This document shows, piece by piece, positions 9,853 through 18,763 of a DNA stretch of 64,000 bases; the stretch's first letter is position 1, and the number at the start of each line of letters is the position of its first letter. The position numbers and the translations under genes were made by a program. Source of the DNA: an uncultured Alteromonadaceae bacterium (GTDB lineage: Bacteria > Pseudomonadota > Gammaproteobacteria > Enterobacterales > Alteromonadaceae); the NCBI GenBank assembly GCA_947501935.1, contig CANMXU010000012.1, positions 62,001-126,000 on the forward strand, read 5' to 3'. A model generated the notes under the pieces. That model did not search any database, was not told the DNA's origin, and worked only from the letters and a program-made list of their open reading frames with translations.

Positions 9853-12135
9853 TTAATAAAACGCCACTTTAAATTCTGCGCCAACAAAGCGCCCTTCATT
9901 AACCATACCTGTTCTATTGTTAAAATCAATCGCACCTATGGTTTGCACTTCATCAGTAATGTTACGACCAAATACAGCCAGCTCGTAAGTAAAGTTGTCC
10001 GCTTCCCAAATATAACCGCCACGTAAGCCCCCTTCTAATAAAGAGTCGCCTTGATATTCCACGGACTCATATAAAAAGAAGTTTATATCGTCACGATACG
10101 ACCAATCGGTATAAATATAAAACTCACCTGCTCCGATTTCTTTGGTGTAACGGGCAGTGATATTATAAATAAGCTCTGGTGCATGTGGTAAGCTGTTGCC
10201 ATTTAATAGCGCTTTACCATCATCTCGTAGTGGATTAGTAACGGTACAGTTACCAAAAGCACATACATCCACTGCCAAATCGGCATCTTTAATTTCAGTT
10301 TTGTTATAACTAAAATTAGCAGTCATGGTTAAGTTGTCAGTGACCATAAACTCGGCGTCAAATTCTACCCCGTAACCAACAGTTTCATCGACATTTTTTA
10401 ACTGGTTTCCGTTATCGTTCCCACCAACAGCGGTAATTTGTTGATCATCTATGCTGTAATAAAACACCGAAGCATTGACTCGCCCACGGTTATCCATAAC
10501 ATCTGATTTTATCCCTGTTTCAAACGATAGTATTGTTTCAGACTCAGCAACGGTAACCGCGTCGGCAAAAGCTACTCGCCCTTGTATGCTTGGGGCGCGA
10601 AAACCATCCGCTAAACGTGCATATAAATTCACATCTTGATTGTATTTATAACTAGCACTTAAATCCCAACTAACATGGGAGTCATCTTTGTTTATATAAA
10701 CTGGGTCTAACGGTCCTGACGGGTTAAAATTTGCATCTGGTATTAATGAAAAGTAACGTTCGGCGACAAAGTCTTTACTATCATCAGAGTAACGTATACC
10801 GGTAGTTAATGAGAACTTATCGGTGAACTGGTAATCAAACGAGCCAAATACTGCCCAAGCTTGAGTCTCTTGTTCTTGAATGGCATAAGCGTCTTGTGCA
10901 GGGTAAGCTAATGCGTTGAAAGCAATACTTAAAATTGTGAGCTCTTCATCAAAATAGAAAAAGCCTAGTTGGTAATTAAAATCACCGGTAAAATTACTTG
11001 AGAGTCTAAACTCTTGACTTAACTGAGTATGATCCGGAATTACGTCTGCACTTTCAAAAGCTAAAGGAATAAAGCCGGGGCCAGTATCCGTTCCACAAAA
11101 ACCACAACCATAACCGCCATCAATATCACCTTGTGAATAAATTTCTGCACTTTCATAGCCAGTTACTGAAGTTAAGGTGTAATCACCCCAGTCATATTCA
11201 AGCTTTAAACTCGAACCTTCGGTTTGTACTTGTTGAGTGGCATTATCAGCTGAGTCATGCATAACGACATCAGGGTCAAAGCCAGCTACAAGTTTATTAC
11301 TGCCTTGCTCAATAGCGTTGCCGTAAAATACAATCGGTTTACCGTCTAAGTCGCGCATGTGATAATTAAACAAGGCAGTAAAATCATCGGCTTCATACAA
11401 TAACTGAAAACGTGCTGCTTGGTCGGTATAACCACCTAAGACATCTTTTCGCTCAAAACCTGGCGCTTGGTTATCAATATAATCATCACGGTCTTGATGT
11501 AATACCGAAATACGTGCAGATAAGTTATCGGTCAGTGTAGTACCAAAAGCACCTTTTAGATCAGTAGTACCTTTTGAACCATAAGAAACCGATAAGTAAC
11601 CATTGGCATCTTCTTGTGAGGGTTTTACCGAGTCTAATTTAACCAGACCTGCGGGAGTATTTCGGCCAAATAAAGTACCTTGAGGACCGCGTAAAACTTC
11701 GACGCGTTCAACATCAAATACCGGAAAGCCTTTTAAAATAGCATTTTCTTGAACGACTTCATCAACAACATAAGAAACCGGTTGTGAGGCATTTAAATCA
11801 AAATCAGTATTTCCCAAACCGCGAATATAAAACCTTGGAAAAGTACGACCATATGAAGACTCAACTGATAAACTAGGAATACGGCCATTTAAAAAACGAA
11901 TATCCATACCCGCCGAGCTATACGCTTCAAGGTTATCACCTTGCAATGCGGTAACCGAAACTGGAATTTCTTGCACATTTTCAACGCGCTTACGAGCTGT
12001 TACTTCAATAACTTCTAAACCAACTATTTTATCTGGTTGAGCCTCTTCGGCAAATGCGGACGAAGCACTGGTTGCACACGCAATAATGGCTGAATGACAA
12101 CACACGGACAATAGTTGCTGTTTAAATTTCTTCAT
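9853..12135 (-). CDS. TonB-dependent receptor, probable nucleoside/nucleotide uptake
   Basis: This 760-residue outer-membrane receptor has a signal peptide ending near SSAFA, a TonB-box-like stretch (LEVIEVTARKR), a plug domain (about 45-160, with VERVEVLRGPQGTLFGRNTPAG) and a beta-barrel ending in aromatic FKVAFY with terminal Tyr. TonB-ExbBD energises substrate import through such receptors. I chose the ATG at 12135, which has a GGGAGA ribosome-binding site; a TTG at 12150 lies upstream. It follows deoB on the same strand after 168 bases and is surrounded by nucleoside catabolism genes, so I infer that it imports nucleosides, nucleotides or nucleic acid fragments. That substrate is inferred from context only. 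Confidence 0.85.
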   Translation of the reverse strand: MKKFKQQLLSVCCHSAIIACATSASSAFAEEAQPDKIVGLEVIEVTARKRVENVQEIPVSVTALQGDNLEAYSSAGMDIRFLNGRIPSLSVESSYGRTFPRFYIRGLGNTDFDLNASQPVSYVVDEVVQENAILKGFPVFDVERVEVLRGPQGTLFGRNTPAGLVKLDSVKPSQEDANGYLSVSYGSKGTTDLKGAFGTTLTDNLSARISVLHQDRDDYIDNQAPGFERKDVLGGYTDQAARFQLLYEADDFTALFNYHMRDLDGKPIVFYGNAIEQGSNKLVAGFDPDVVMHDSADNATQQVQTEGSSLKLEYDWGDYTLTSVTGYESAEIYSQGDIDGGYGCGFCGTDTGPGFIPLAFESADVIPDHTQLSQEFRLSSNFTGDFNYQLGFFYFDEELTILSIAFNALAYPAQDAYAIQEQETQAWAVFGSFDYQFTDKFSLTTGIRYSDDSKDFVAERYFSLIPDANFNPSGPLDPVYINKDDSHVSWDLSASYKYNQDVNLYARLADGFRAPSIQGRVAFADAVTVAESETILSFETGIKSDVMDNRGRVNASVFYYSIDDQQITAVGGNDNGNQLKNVDETVGYGVEFDAEFMVTDNLTMTANFSYNKTEIKDADLAVDVCAFGNCTVTNPLRDDGKALLNGNSLPHAPELIYNITARYTKEIGAGEFYIYTDWSYRDDINFFLYESVEYQGDSLLEGGLRGGYIWEADNFTYELAVFGRNITDEVQTIGAIDFNNRTGMVNEGRFVGAEFKVAFY

Positions 12136-12303
12136 GTGGTTTTCTCCCAAGGACTTTTATTTTTACATTATTAGTATGATTAATTTCCTTCATTACCGCT
12201 CTGTGTCGGTTTACAGCATGAATAATAGTTTTTTAGCTTTTTATTATTACTAATTCAAAGTTGTTTTACGTTGCTAATTGCATTTGGCTTTAGTTTTGGA
12301 TAA

Positions 12304-13521
12304 TCACTCCTTAAAATTTAACGCTGATAAAAAACTTTTGCCATAAGCCATCGGCTCTAGCTTAAATAGTTCAGCTATAGTTTGGCCTAAATCAGCAAAG
12401 CTTTGGCGTTCCCCTAAATTAATACTGTCTATATTGTGGTGATAGGCTAATACCGGCACATATTCACGGGTATGATCACTACCATGCCACGTTGGATCAC
12501 AGCCATGATCCGCGGTTAAAAACAACAGGTCATCAAGGTGCATTTCATTAATAATGTCAGGAATGCGTACATCAAAAGCTTCTAGTGCTTGGGCATAACC
12601 TATGGGATCACGACGATGACCAAAATCTTGGTCAAAATTAACCAAATTAGTAAATATAAGGGAATTATTGGGAGCACTGCTGATATGATCTAACGTTGCA
12701 TTTAATAGTGCCTCAATACCGGTAGCTTTGGTTGCTTGGCTAATACCTTGATGGGCAAAAATGTCTGAAATTTTACCAACACTAATAACTTCTCCGCCAG
12801 CACTAACTAATTTATCTAATACTGTTTTGGCCGGGGGAAGTACAGAAAAATCTCGGCGGTTACCGGTTCGTTCAAAATTTTGCGCGTTATCTCCAATAAA
12901 TGGCCGAGCAATCACCCGGCCAATATTATATTCATCGAGCAAACCTCTAACCGTTTCACAATAACGATATAAATTATCTAAGCCAAAGTGCTCTTCATGA
13001 GCGGCTACTTGGAAAACGCTATCAGCCGAGGTGTAACAAATAGGTAAGCCAGTTTGAATATGCTGCTCACCAAGGCTTGTAATAATGCTTGTTCCTGAGG
13101 CATGGCAATTCCCTAATACACCAGCGTAACCCGTGGCGGTATTAATTTTAGCTAATAAATCATCAGGAAAGCTGTCACTTTTATTGGTAAAATAACCCCA
13201 ATCAAATAACACGGGTACTCCGGTCATTTCCCAATGACCGCTTGGGGTATCTTTACCGGTACTTATTTCAGCAGCATAACCATGAGCACCTTTAAATGTT
13301 TCTACACCTTGGTGAGGAAAAATACTGCCCGAAGCATGCTGACACGCTTTAACTAAGCCCATTGACGTTAAATGAGGTAAAGCAATAGCTTGTTGAGTTG
13401 CGTCGAAGTAAGTGTTGGCGATACTGGCGAAGGTATTCGCGCCAACATCACCAAAATCTTCGGCATCAGGGGCGTGACCAATGCCGAAACTGTCAATAAC
13501 TAATACAATCACCCTTGCCAT
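12304..13521 (-). CDS. deoB: Phosphopentomutase
   Basis: DeoB converts (deoxy)ribose 1-phosphate to the 5-phosphate, linking nucleoside phosphorylases to DeoC and the pentose phosphate pathway. The 405 residues (407 in E. coli) belong to the alkaline phosphatase superfamily: VIDSFGIGHAPDA with the first metal aspartate, STGKDTPSGHWEMTG with the phosphorylated threonine, and TADHGCDPTWHGSDHTRE carrying further metal ligands. It is divergent from udk across a 196-base spacer and is followed on the same strand by a TonB receptor. No terminator hairpin is obvious between deoB and the receptor, so co-transcription is possible. Confidence 0.96.
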   Translation of the reverse strand: MARVIVLVIDSFGIGHAPDAEDFGDVGANTFASIANTYFDATQQAIALPHLTSMGLVKACQHASGSIFPHQGVETFKGAHGYAAEISTGKDTPSGHWEMTGVPVLFDWGYFTNKSDSFPDDLLAKINTATGYAGVLGNCHASGTSIITSLGEQHIQTGLPICYTSADSVFQVAAHEEHFGLDNLYRYCETVRGLLDEYNIGRVIARPFIGDNAQNFERTGNRRDFSVLPPAKTVLDKLVSAGGEVISVGKISDIFAHQGISQATKATGIEALLNATLDHISSAPNNSLIFTNLVNFDQDFGHRRDPIGYAQALEAFDVRIPDIINEMHLDDLLFLTADHGCDPTWHGSDHTREYVPVLAYHHNIDSINLGERQSFADLGQTIAELFKLEPMAYGKSFLSALNFKE

Positions 13522-13577
13522 TTATTATCCTTTTATTAGAAAAAATAGTTGTTAAACATTCGTTTTATCATGACAAC

Positions 13578-13592
13578 TTTTCAAAATGAAAA
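13578..13592. promoter_or_regulatory. Palindrome in the deoB/udk divergent promoter region
   Basis: TTTTCA-AAA-TGAAAA is a perfect 6-3-6 inverted repeat in the spacer between divergent deoB and udk. It is a candidate operator; the protein that would bind it is unknown, and AT-rich palindromes can arise by chance. Confidence 0.3.
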
Positions 13593-13717
13593 CATTAAAC
13601 ATCGACAGAAATTAAATTGAGTATAGTGTAGCGCCATAAAAAGGTGGCATTTTTTTACTAATGATGCTTTATATTGTAAAGCTAGCTTTAACTTTAATAC
13701 TTTAAGCAGACCGCCTA

Positions 13718-14377
13718 ATGACTAATTATGAAGTAACTATTATCGCCATTGCCGGCGCTTCAGCGTCAGGTAAAACCTTATTTGCCCAAACCTTATTTGA
13801 TGAGTTATTACCTGAATTAGGTAAAGGTAGTATCTCTATGATCAGTGAAGACAGCTATTATCGTGACCAAAATGAATTAACCTTACCAGAGCGTGAAACG
13901 GTTAATTATGATCACCCTGATGCTTTTGATCATCAATTATTAGCTAACCATTTACACCAACTCAAAGCTCATCAAAGTGTGCAAAGCCCAATTTACTGCT
14001 ATAAAACTCATACCCGTAGTCCTCAAAGTCAAATGTCCGCAGCTGCTAAAATTATTCTAGTAGAAGGCATTATGCTATTAGCTAATAAAGCCCTTCGTGA
14101 ATGTTTTGATATAAAAGTGTATATGGATACCCCGCTTGATATATGCTTAATAAGAAGAATTGAACGAGATATGGTCAAGCGAAATCGTTCCTTAAGCTCA
14201 ATTACTCAGCAGTATTTACAAACAGTTCGGCCGATGTATTATCAGTTTATTGAGCCGTCAAAAGTATGGGCAGATCTAGTTATTACCCGTGGCGGTAAAA
14301 ACAGAATGGCAATTGAAGTGCTTAAAGCTAAAATTCGCCAATTACATAGCGAAAAATTAAATAACGAATATAGCTAA
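13718..14377 (+). CDS. udk: Uridine kinase
   Basis: Udk phosphorylates uridine and cytidine to UMP and CMP with ATP or GTP. The P-loop GASASGKT is at residues 13-20, followed by ISEDSYYRD, NYDHPDAFDH and ILVEGIMLL, the normal uridine kinase landmarks in the P-loop kinase fold. The length of 219 residues is slightly longer than typical (about 213). It leads a same-strand run udk-nupC-deoC with spacers of about 50 bases, so nucleoside import and first-step phosphorylation are linked. A weak hairpin followed by seven T lies in its leader near 13632-13657 and might act as an attenuator; this is uncertain. Confidence 0.92.
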   Translation: MTNYEVTIIAIAGASASGKTLFAQTLFDELLPELGKGSISMISEDSYYRDQNELTLPERETVNYDHPDAFDHQLLANHLHQLKAHQSVQSPIYCYKTHTRSPQSQMSAAAKIILVEGIMLLANKALRECFDIKVYMDTPLDICLIRRIERDMVKRNRSLSSITQQYLQTVRPMYYQFIEPSKVWADLVITRGGKNRMAIEVLKAKIRQLHSEKLNNEYS

Positions 14378-14428
14378 ATAACTAAATCGATTTAATCAAT
14401 TAAAGAAAAACGACAATAAGAGGTTGAT

Positions 14429-15673
14429 ATGGAGTTAACAGCATTTCGTGGCTTTATCGGTATCGTGTGTATACTCGCAATTGCTTTTGCTCTGTCTATT
14501 AATAAAAAAGCGATAAATTATCGAACCGTTGGTTTTTCTTTCTTATTACAGGTTTTACTTGGCGCCTTTGTTTTATATGTGCCTTTTGGTAAAGATGTTT
14601 TAGGGTCAATGTCTAATGGCGTGCAAACTGTTATCGATAGCGCCAAAGTCGGCATAGCCTTTTTATTTGGCGGTTTAGGTACCGATGCCATGTATGAAAA
14701 CGGTATTGGCTTTGTTTTTGCCGTAAGAGTTTTACCGACCATTATTTTTTTCTCCTCCTTAATATCCGTACTTTATTATTTAAATGTTATGCAGTGGGTC
14801 ATTAAAATTATTGGCGGTGGCTTACAAAAACTACTTAAAACCAGTAAACCAGAGTCGTTATCTGCAACCGCTAATATTTTTGTTGGCCAAACCGAAGCAC
14901 CATTAGTTGTTAGACCCTACATTGCTAAAATGAGTCAGTCAGAATTATTTGCCATTATGGTTGGTGGTTTGGCGTCAGTAGCCGGCTCAATATTGGCTGG
15001 TTACGCCGGCTTAGGTATTGAGCTTAAATATTTGATAGCTGCCTCTTTTATGGCAGCTCCGGGTGGTTTATTAATGGCTAAAATTATTTGCCCTGAAACA
15101 GAGCCGGATAAAATAATTGTGACTGAAATAGATTTACAAGATGAACAAGGCAAACCTGCTAACGTAATAGATGCGGCAGCTTCAGGTGCCGCCTCAGGGT
15201 TAAAATTAGCTGTGAATGTTGGTGCTATGCTGCTGGCTTTTATCGCACTAATTGCCCTATTAAATACGTTAGTCGGCGGATTTGCTTCGCTATTAGGTTA
15301 TGAAGGCGTGACGATAGAATTTCTACTGGGTTATATTTTTGCACCACTTGCCTTTATTGTTGGGGTGCCAATAGAAGAAATGTTACAAGCTGGCAGTTTT
15401 ATTGGCCAGAAAGTAGTGGTAAATGAATTTTTCGCCTATGTAAATTTTGTTGAAGTAAAAGATAGCCTAAGTGCTGGCACCCAAGTCATTGTCACTTTTG
15501 CCTTGTGCGGCTTTGCTAATTTGTCATCAATTGCTATTTTATTAGGCGGCATAGGTTCAATGGCCCCCAATAGAAGGCATGATATTGCCCGTTTAGGCAT
15601 GAAAGCAATGTTAGCTGCAACCTTAGCCAACTTAATGAGCGCAGCAATCGCCGGCTTCTTCATTTCCTTGTAG
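14429..15673 (+). CDS. nupC: Concentrative nucleoside transporter, NupC family
   Basis: NupC is an inner-membrane CNT-family symporter that brings nucleosides into the cytoplasm with protons or sodium. The 414-residue protein has many hydrophobic segments and the CNT core motifs: FVFAVRVLPTIIFFSSLISVLYYL, the GQTEAPLVVRPYI substrate-site stretch, ASVAGSILAGYAG and the C-terminal CGFANLSSIAILLGGIGSMAP. An AGAGG ribosome-binding site precedes the ATG. It lies between udk and deoC on the same strand, so it supplies the enzymes of this cluster. The coupling ion cannot be read from the sequence with confidence. Confidence 0.94.
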   Translation: MELTAFRGFIGIVCILAIAFALSINKKAINYRTVGFSFLLQVLLGAFVLYVPFGKDVLGSMSNGVQTVIDSAKVGIAFLFGGLGTDAMYENGIGFVFAVRVLPTIIFFSSLISVLYYLNVMQWVIKIIGGGLQKLLKTSKPESLSATANIFVGQTEAPLVVRPYIAKMSQSELFAIMVGGLASVAGSILAGYAGLGIELKYLIAASFMAAPGGLLMAKIICPETEPDKIIVTEIDLQDEQGKPANVIDAAASGAASGLKLAVNVGAMLLAFIALIALLNTLVGGFASLLGYEGVTIEFLLGYIFAPLAFIVGVPIEEMLQAGSFIGQKVVVNEFFAYVNFVEVKDSLSAGTQVIVTFALCGFANLSSIAILLGGIGSMAPNRRHDIARLGMKAMLAATLANLMSAAIAGFFISL

Positions 15674-15720
15674 CAAAGTAACGAATAGATAAACAAATTA
15701 AAGACATAGCAGGAAACATT

Positions 15721-16497
15721 ATGACAACCAAACAACACTATGCCCAACAAGCACTATCGTTAATGGACTTAACCAGTTTAACTGATCAAGAAAGCAGTGA
15801 AGATATTATTAAACTTTGCCAACAAGCGAACTCAGTTGCAGGTAAAACAGCTGCTATTTGCCTATACCCACGTTTTATTCCGTTAGCTAAAAAACAATTA
15901 CAGCAGCAAAACACCCCAGATATTAAAATTGCCACTGTGACAAATTTCCCCCATGGTAATGATGATATCAACATCGCCGTAGCTGAAACCAAAGCTGCAA
16001 TTGCCTATGGCGCAGACGAAGTAGATTTAGTATTTCCTTACCGCGCACTTATTGCCGGTAATAACCAAGTTGGTTTTGATATGGTCAGTGCTTGTAAGAA
16101 GGCATGCCCTGGTAATGTTAAGTTAAAAGTAATTATTGAATCTGGTGAATTAAAAACTTCTTCGCTGATCCAACAGGCCAGTGAAATAGCAATAGCTGCG
16201 GGCTGTGACTTTATTAAAACTTCAACGGGGAAAGTTATTATTAATGCCACACCCGAGGCGGCAAAAGTGATGTTAACCGCGATAAAAGACCATAACCCAA
16301 GGGTAGGATTTAAAGCGGCAGGCGGAGTAAAAAGCGCTGATGATGCCGCCATTTATTTGGATATGGCAACCAATATTTTGGGCGATGATTGGCTAAGTAG
16401 TGATCATTTTCGTTTTGGCGCAAGCAGTTTATTAACTAATTTATTAGCAACATTAACTAATAAGCCACAAATCCCAGCTGACCAAAGCAGTTACTGA
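15721..16497 (+). CDS. deoC: Deoxyribose-phosphate aldolase
   Basis: DeoC cleaves deoxyribose 5-phosphate to glyceraldehyde 3-phosphate and acetaldehyde, the last step of deoxynucleoside catabolism. The 258-residue TIM-barrel enzyme shows the Schiff-base lysine in DFIKTSTGK, the second active-site lysine in [10 protein letters not shown] and the EVDLVFPY strand. An AGGA ribosome-binding site precedes the ATG. It is the last gene of udk-nupC-deoC and converges with deoA. In enterobacteria deoC and deoA are in one operon; here they are on opposite strands, so the pathway is split into separate transcripts. Confidence 0.96.
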   Translation: MTTKQHYAQQALSLMDLTSLTDQESSEDIIKLCQQANSVAGKTAAICLYPRFIPLAKKQLQQQNTPDIKIATVTNFPHGNDDINIAVAETKAAIAYGADEVDLVFPYRALIAGNNQVGFDMVSACKKACPGNVKLKVIIESGELKTSSLIQQASEIAIAAGCDFIKTSTGKVIINATPEAAKVMLTAIKDHNPRVGFKAAGGVKSADDAAIYLDMATNILGDDWLSSDHFRFGASSLLTNLLATLTNKPQIPADQSSY

Positions 16498-16520
16498 AGC
16501 TTATTACTAAATTTGTTACG

Positions 16521-16546
16521 AAACTTATTAAGAAAACTTATTAAGA
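16521..16546. repeat. Exact 13-base tandem duplication between deoC and deoA
   Basis: AAACTTATTAAGA occurs twice head to tail in the 53-base spacer between the convergent deoC and deoA genes. It looks like a slippage duplication. I see no strong terminator hairpin here. Confidence 0.7.
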
Positions 16547-16550
16547 AAGC

Positions 16551-17885
16551 TTAACCAACTGTTTGGTATATCACCGGCGCTAGCCTTTTTTCTTTTTGCT
16601 CAGCTCCCTCCTTTATAACAACAGCATTTAAGTATTGTTTACTTGCTTGCTTAGCACTTGTTAAATTTTTGGCATGCACTCTGGCGATAATGTCGCCCTT
16701 GCTGATTTTAGTGCCAAGCGCTAAGATTTGATCAAAACCCACACTATGATCTACGCTATCACTTGGTGCTGTTCTACCACCGCCTAATTCAACCACCGCT
16801 AGGCCAATTGCTCGTGTATCCATAGCTTCGAGATAGCCACTTTGAGTGCTAATAATATCTAGAGTAACATTTGCCTGTTTCATTGCATGCCAAGGTTGTT
16901 CAAACAAATTACTTGGGCCATCTAATGAAGCGATCATTATCGCAAAAATTTCAGCCGCTTTACCAGAATCTAATGCCTGTGAAATTAGTGTTAATGCCTC
17001 TTGATCATTTTTAGCTAAACCTGAATTTGTTAACATCGCACTCGATAAACTCACCACCACCTCATGAAGACGATTATCTCGATAAGTACCCGATAAATAT
17101 TCAAGAGTTTCGATCATCTCTAAAGCATTACCGGCACTATTTCCTAAAACCTGATTCATATCAGTTATAATTGCTTGAGTTTTAACGCCCGCGCCATTAG
17201 CAACATCAACAATACTTTGCGCTAATGCCTGTGCTTGCGTCATTTCTTGCATCATAGCACCATTACCCACTTTGACGTCCATCACTAAAACATCCAGCCC
17301 TTCAGCGAGTTTTTTAGATAATATTGACGCAGTGATCAAAGGAATTGATTCGACCGTAGCGCTAACGTCACGAATGCCATATAAACGTTTATCCGCTGGA
17401 GCTAAATTTTCTGTTTGCGAAATTATCGCTAAACCACATTGCTTAACCACTTGTTTAAATTGTTTAATGCTGGGCTGAACATTAAAACCTTTAATGCTTT
17501 CTAATTTATCAGCGGTGCCACCGGTATGCCCTAACCCTCTACCTGATACCATAGGCACATATCCGCCGCATGCTGCAACAATAGCACCGAGCATAAAACT
17601 GACTTTATCACCAACACCACCTGTTGAGTGCTTATCAATAATCGGACCGTTAAAGCTGTGTATTTCAGGCCAAGACATTAGCTGACCAGAATTCATCATT
17701 GCTTGTGTTAATGCTACGGTTTCAGCGGTGCTCATGCCGTTATTAAATATAGCCATCGCCATTGCGCCTACTTGGCTGTCGGTAAAGCTGCCATCGACTA
17801 ACCCATCAACAAAGCATTGAATATTTTCATTATTTAACACTAAGCCATCACGCTTAATACGGATAATTTCTTGTGGTAATAACAT
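16551..17885 (-). CDS. deoA: Thymidine phosphorylase
   Basis: DeoA phosphorolyses thymidine and deoxyuridine to the base and deoxyribose 1-phosphate. The 444-residue protein (440 in E. coli) starts MLLPQEIIRIKRDG and contains the family signature KHSTGGVGDKVSFMLG and GRGLGHTGGTADKLESI, which bind phosphate and pyrimidine. I chose the ATG at 17885; a TTG at 17897 would add four residues, and GAGAA serves as ribosome-binding site for the ATG. It lies 56 bases after cdd on the same strand, an operon that turns deoxycytidine into uracil and sugar phosphate. Confidence 0.95.
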   Translation of the reverse strand: MLLPQEIIRIKRDGLVLNNENIQCFVDGLVDGSFTDSQVGAMAMAIFNNGMSTAETVALTQAMMNSGQLMSWPEIHSFNGPIIDKHSTGGVGDKVSFMLGAIVAACGGYVPMVSGRGLGHTGGTADKLESIKGFNVQPSIKQFKQVVKQCGLAIISQTENLAPADKRLYGIRDVSATVESIPLITASILSKKLAEGLDVLVMDVKVGNGAMMQEMTQAQALAQSIVDVANGAGVKTQAIITDMNQVLGNSAGNALEMIETLEYLSGTYRDNRLHEVVVSLSSAMLTNSGLAKNDQEALTLISQALDSGKAAEIFAIMIASLDGPSNLFEQPWHAMKQANVTLDIISTQSGYLEAMDTRAIGLAVVELGGGRTAPSDSVDHSVGFDQILALGTKISKGDIIARVHAKNLTSAKQASKQYLNAVVIKEGAEQKEKRLAPVIYQTVG

Positions 17886-17941
17886 ATTAGTTCTCAATGT
17901 TTATATTAATTTAACTGAAAAAAGAAACCCTTAACTTAGCT

Positions 17942-18355
17942 TTATTCATAAAGGTTTTTTGGAGTAAAGGCATCCGGTAATAATTCAGCTATTGTCCATT
18001 GCTTTTGTTGGTCAAAGTGATTAACGCCGATAACAGTACTCGATGAAGTTAAAAACTCAGCTAGAACTTGTCGACAAGCGCCGCATGGTGGCGTGATAAC
18101 TTCTTGCTCGGTATAAATTACAACGATGGAGAATGCTTGCTCTCCTTGGTTGATGGCGCTAGCAAGGCAATTTCGCTCAGCACAAATGGTTAAACCATAA
18201 GAAGCGTTTTCAACATTGCATCCTGAAACGATTATTCCAGATAGTGTTAATGCTGCAGCGCCAACATAGAATTTACTATAAGGAGCATAAGCATGTTTTG
18301 AAGCTTGTTTAGCGGCTAAAATCAGTTCATCCAGTCTATTTAATTGCTCAGTCAT
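17942..18355 (-). CDS. cdd: Cytidine deaminase
   Basis: Cdd deaminates cytidine and deoxycytidine to uridine and deoxyuridine. The 137-residue protein is the short tetrameric form, unlike the 294-residue two-domain E. coli enzyme. Zinc ligands are Cys58 (CAERN, with catalytic Glu60), Cys91 and Cys94 (PPCGACRQ). The YAPYSKFYVGAA and NVENASYG substrate-binding segments are intact. It is the first gene of a cdd-deoA pair on the minus strand; its upstream region is the 408-base spacer shared with the divergent phosphatase gene. Confidence 0.95.
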   Translation of the reverse strand: MTEQLNRLDELILAAKQASKHAYAPYSKFYVGAAALTLSGIIVSGCNVENASYGLTICAERNCLASAINQGEQAFSIVVIYTEQEVITPPCGACRQVLAEFLTSSSTVIGVNHFDQQKQWTIAELLPDAFTPKNLYE

Positions 18356-18763
18356 AAATCCCCATCAATTATTAGTGATAAGTGAAGTGCACATAACTAA
18401 ACTATAGCTAAAAATGACAAACTACCTTTGGCTTAAATCAAAGTATTGCTCTGCTGAGTAAGCTAATTTGTAAAAGTGTAATAATTAAAAATCAATAAAT
18501 TTACAGGATAGAAATGAAAGCGTGATTTTAGATATTCAATTGAAGTGAAAGTATAACTAGGCCAATAAATTCAAGGCTTTGCTATATTGCCAATATTTAT
18601 CAAATGTCGTAAGTTTTACTATTGCTATCAATAACTGCTTTTGAAATAATCGCAGTAGCAGTTATTAGCTTTTGTCTAAATATAATAATAATTCATAGGC
18701 AACTTATGGTCATGTTCGCTCCCGAACAAGTCTTACATTTCATATTATAAAAAGAATTCATTG
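18356..18763. other. Intergenic region between divergent cdd and phoA
   Basis: This 408-base AT-rich spacer has no credible coding frame. It must hold both divergent promoters. I see two inverted repeats: AATAACTGC (18630-18638) with GCAGTTATT (18658-18666), and TGTTCG-CTCC-CGAACA (18713-18728), about 35 bases before the phosphatase start. I found no recognisable Pho box. Confidence 0.6.
18713..18728. promoter_or_regulatory. GC-containing hairpin in the phosphatase leader
   Basis: TGTTCG and CGAACA form a perfect six-base stem around CTCC, 35 bases before the phosphatase ATG in otherwise AT-rich sequence. It could be an operator or an mRNA leader hairpin. No T run follows, so it is not a terminator. 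Confidence 0.35.

Noticed and set aside
13632..13657. Weak hairpin followed by seven T in the udk leader
   Set aside because: The stem is only four or five bases; too weak to call a terminator or attenuator, so mentioned only in the udk entry.
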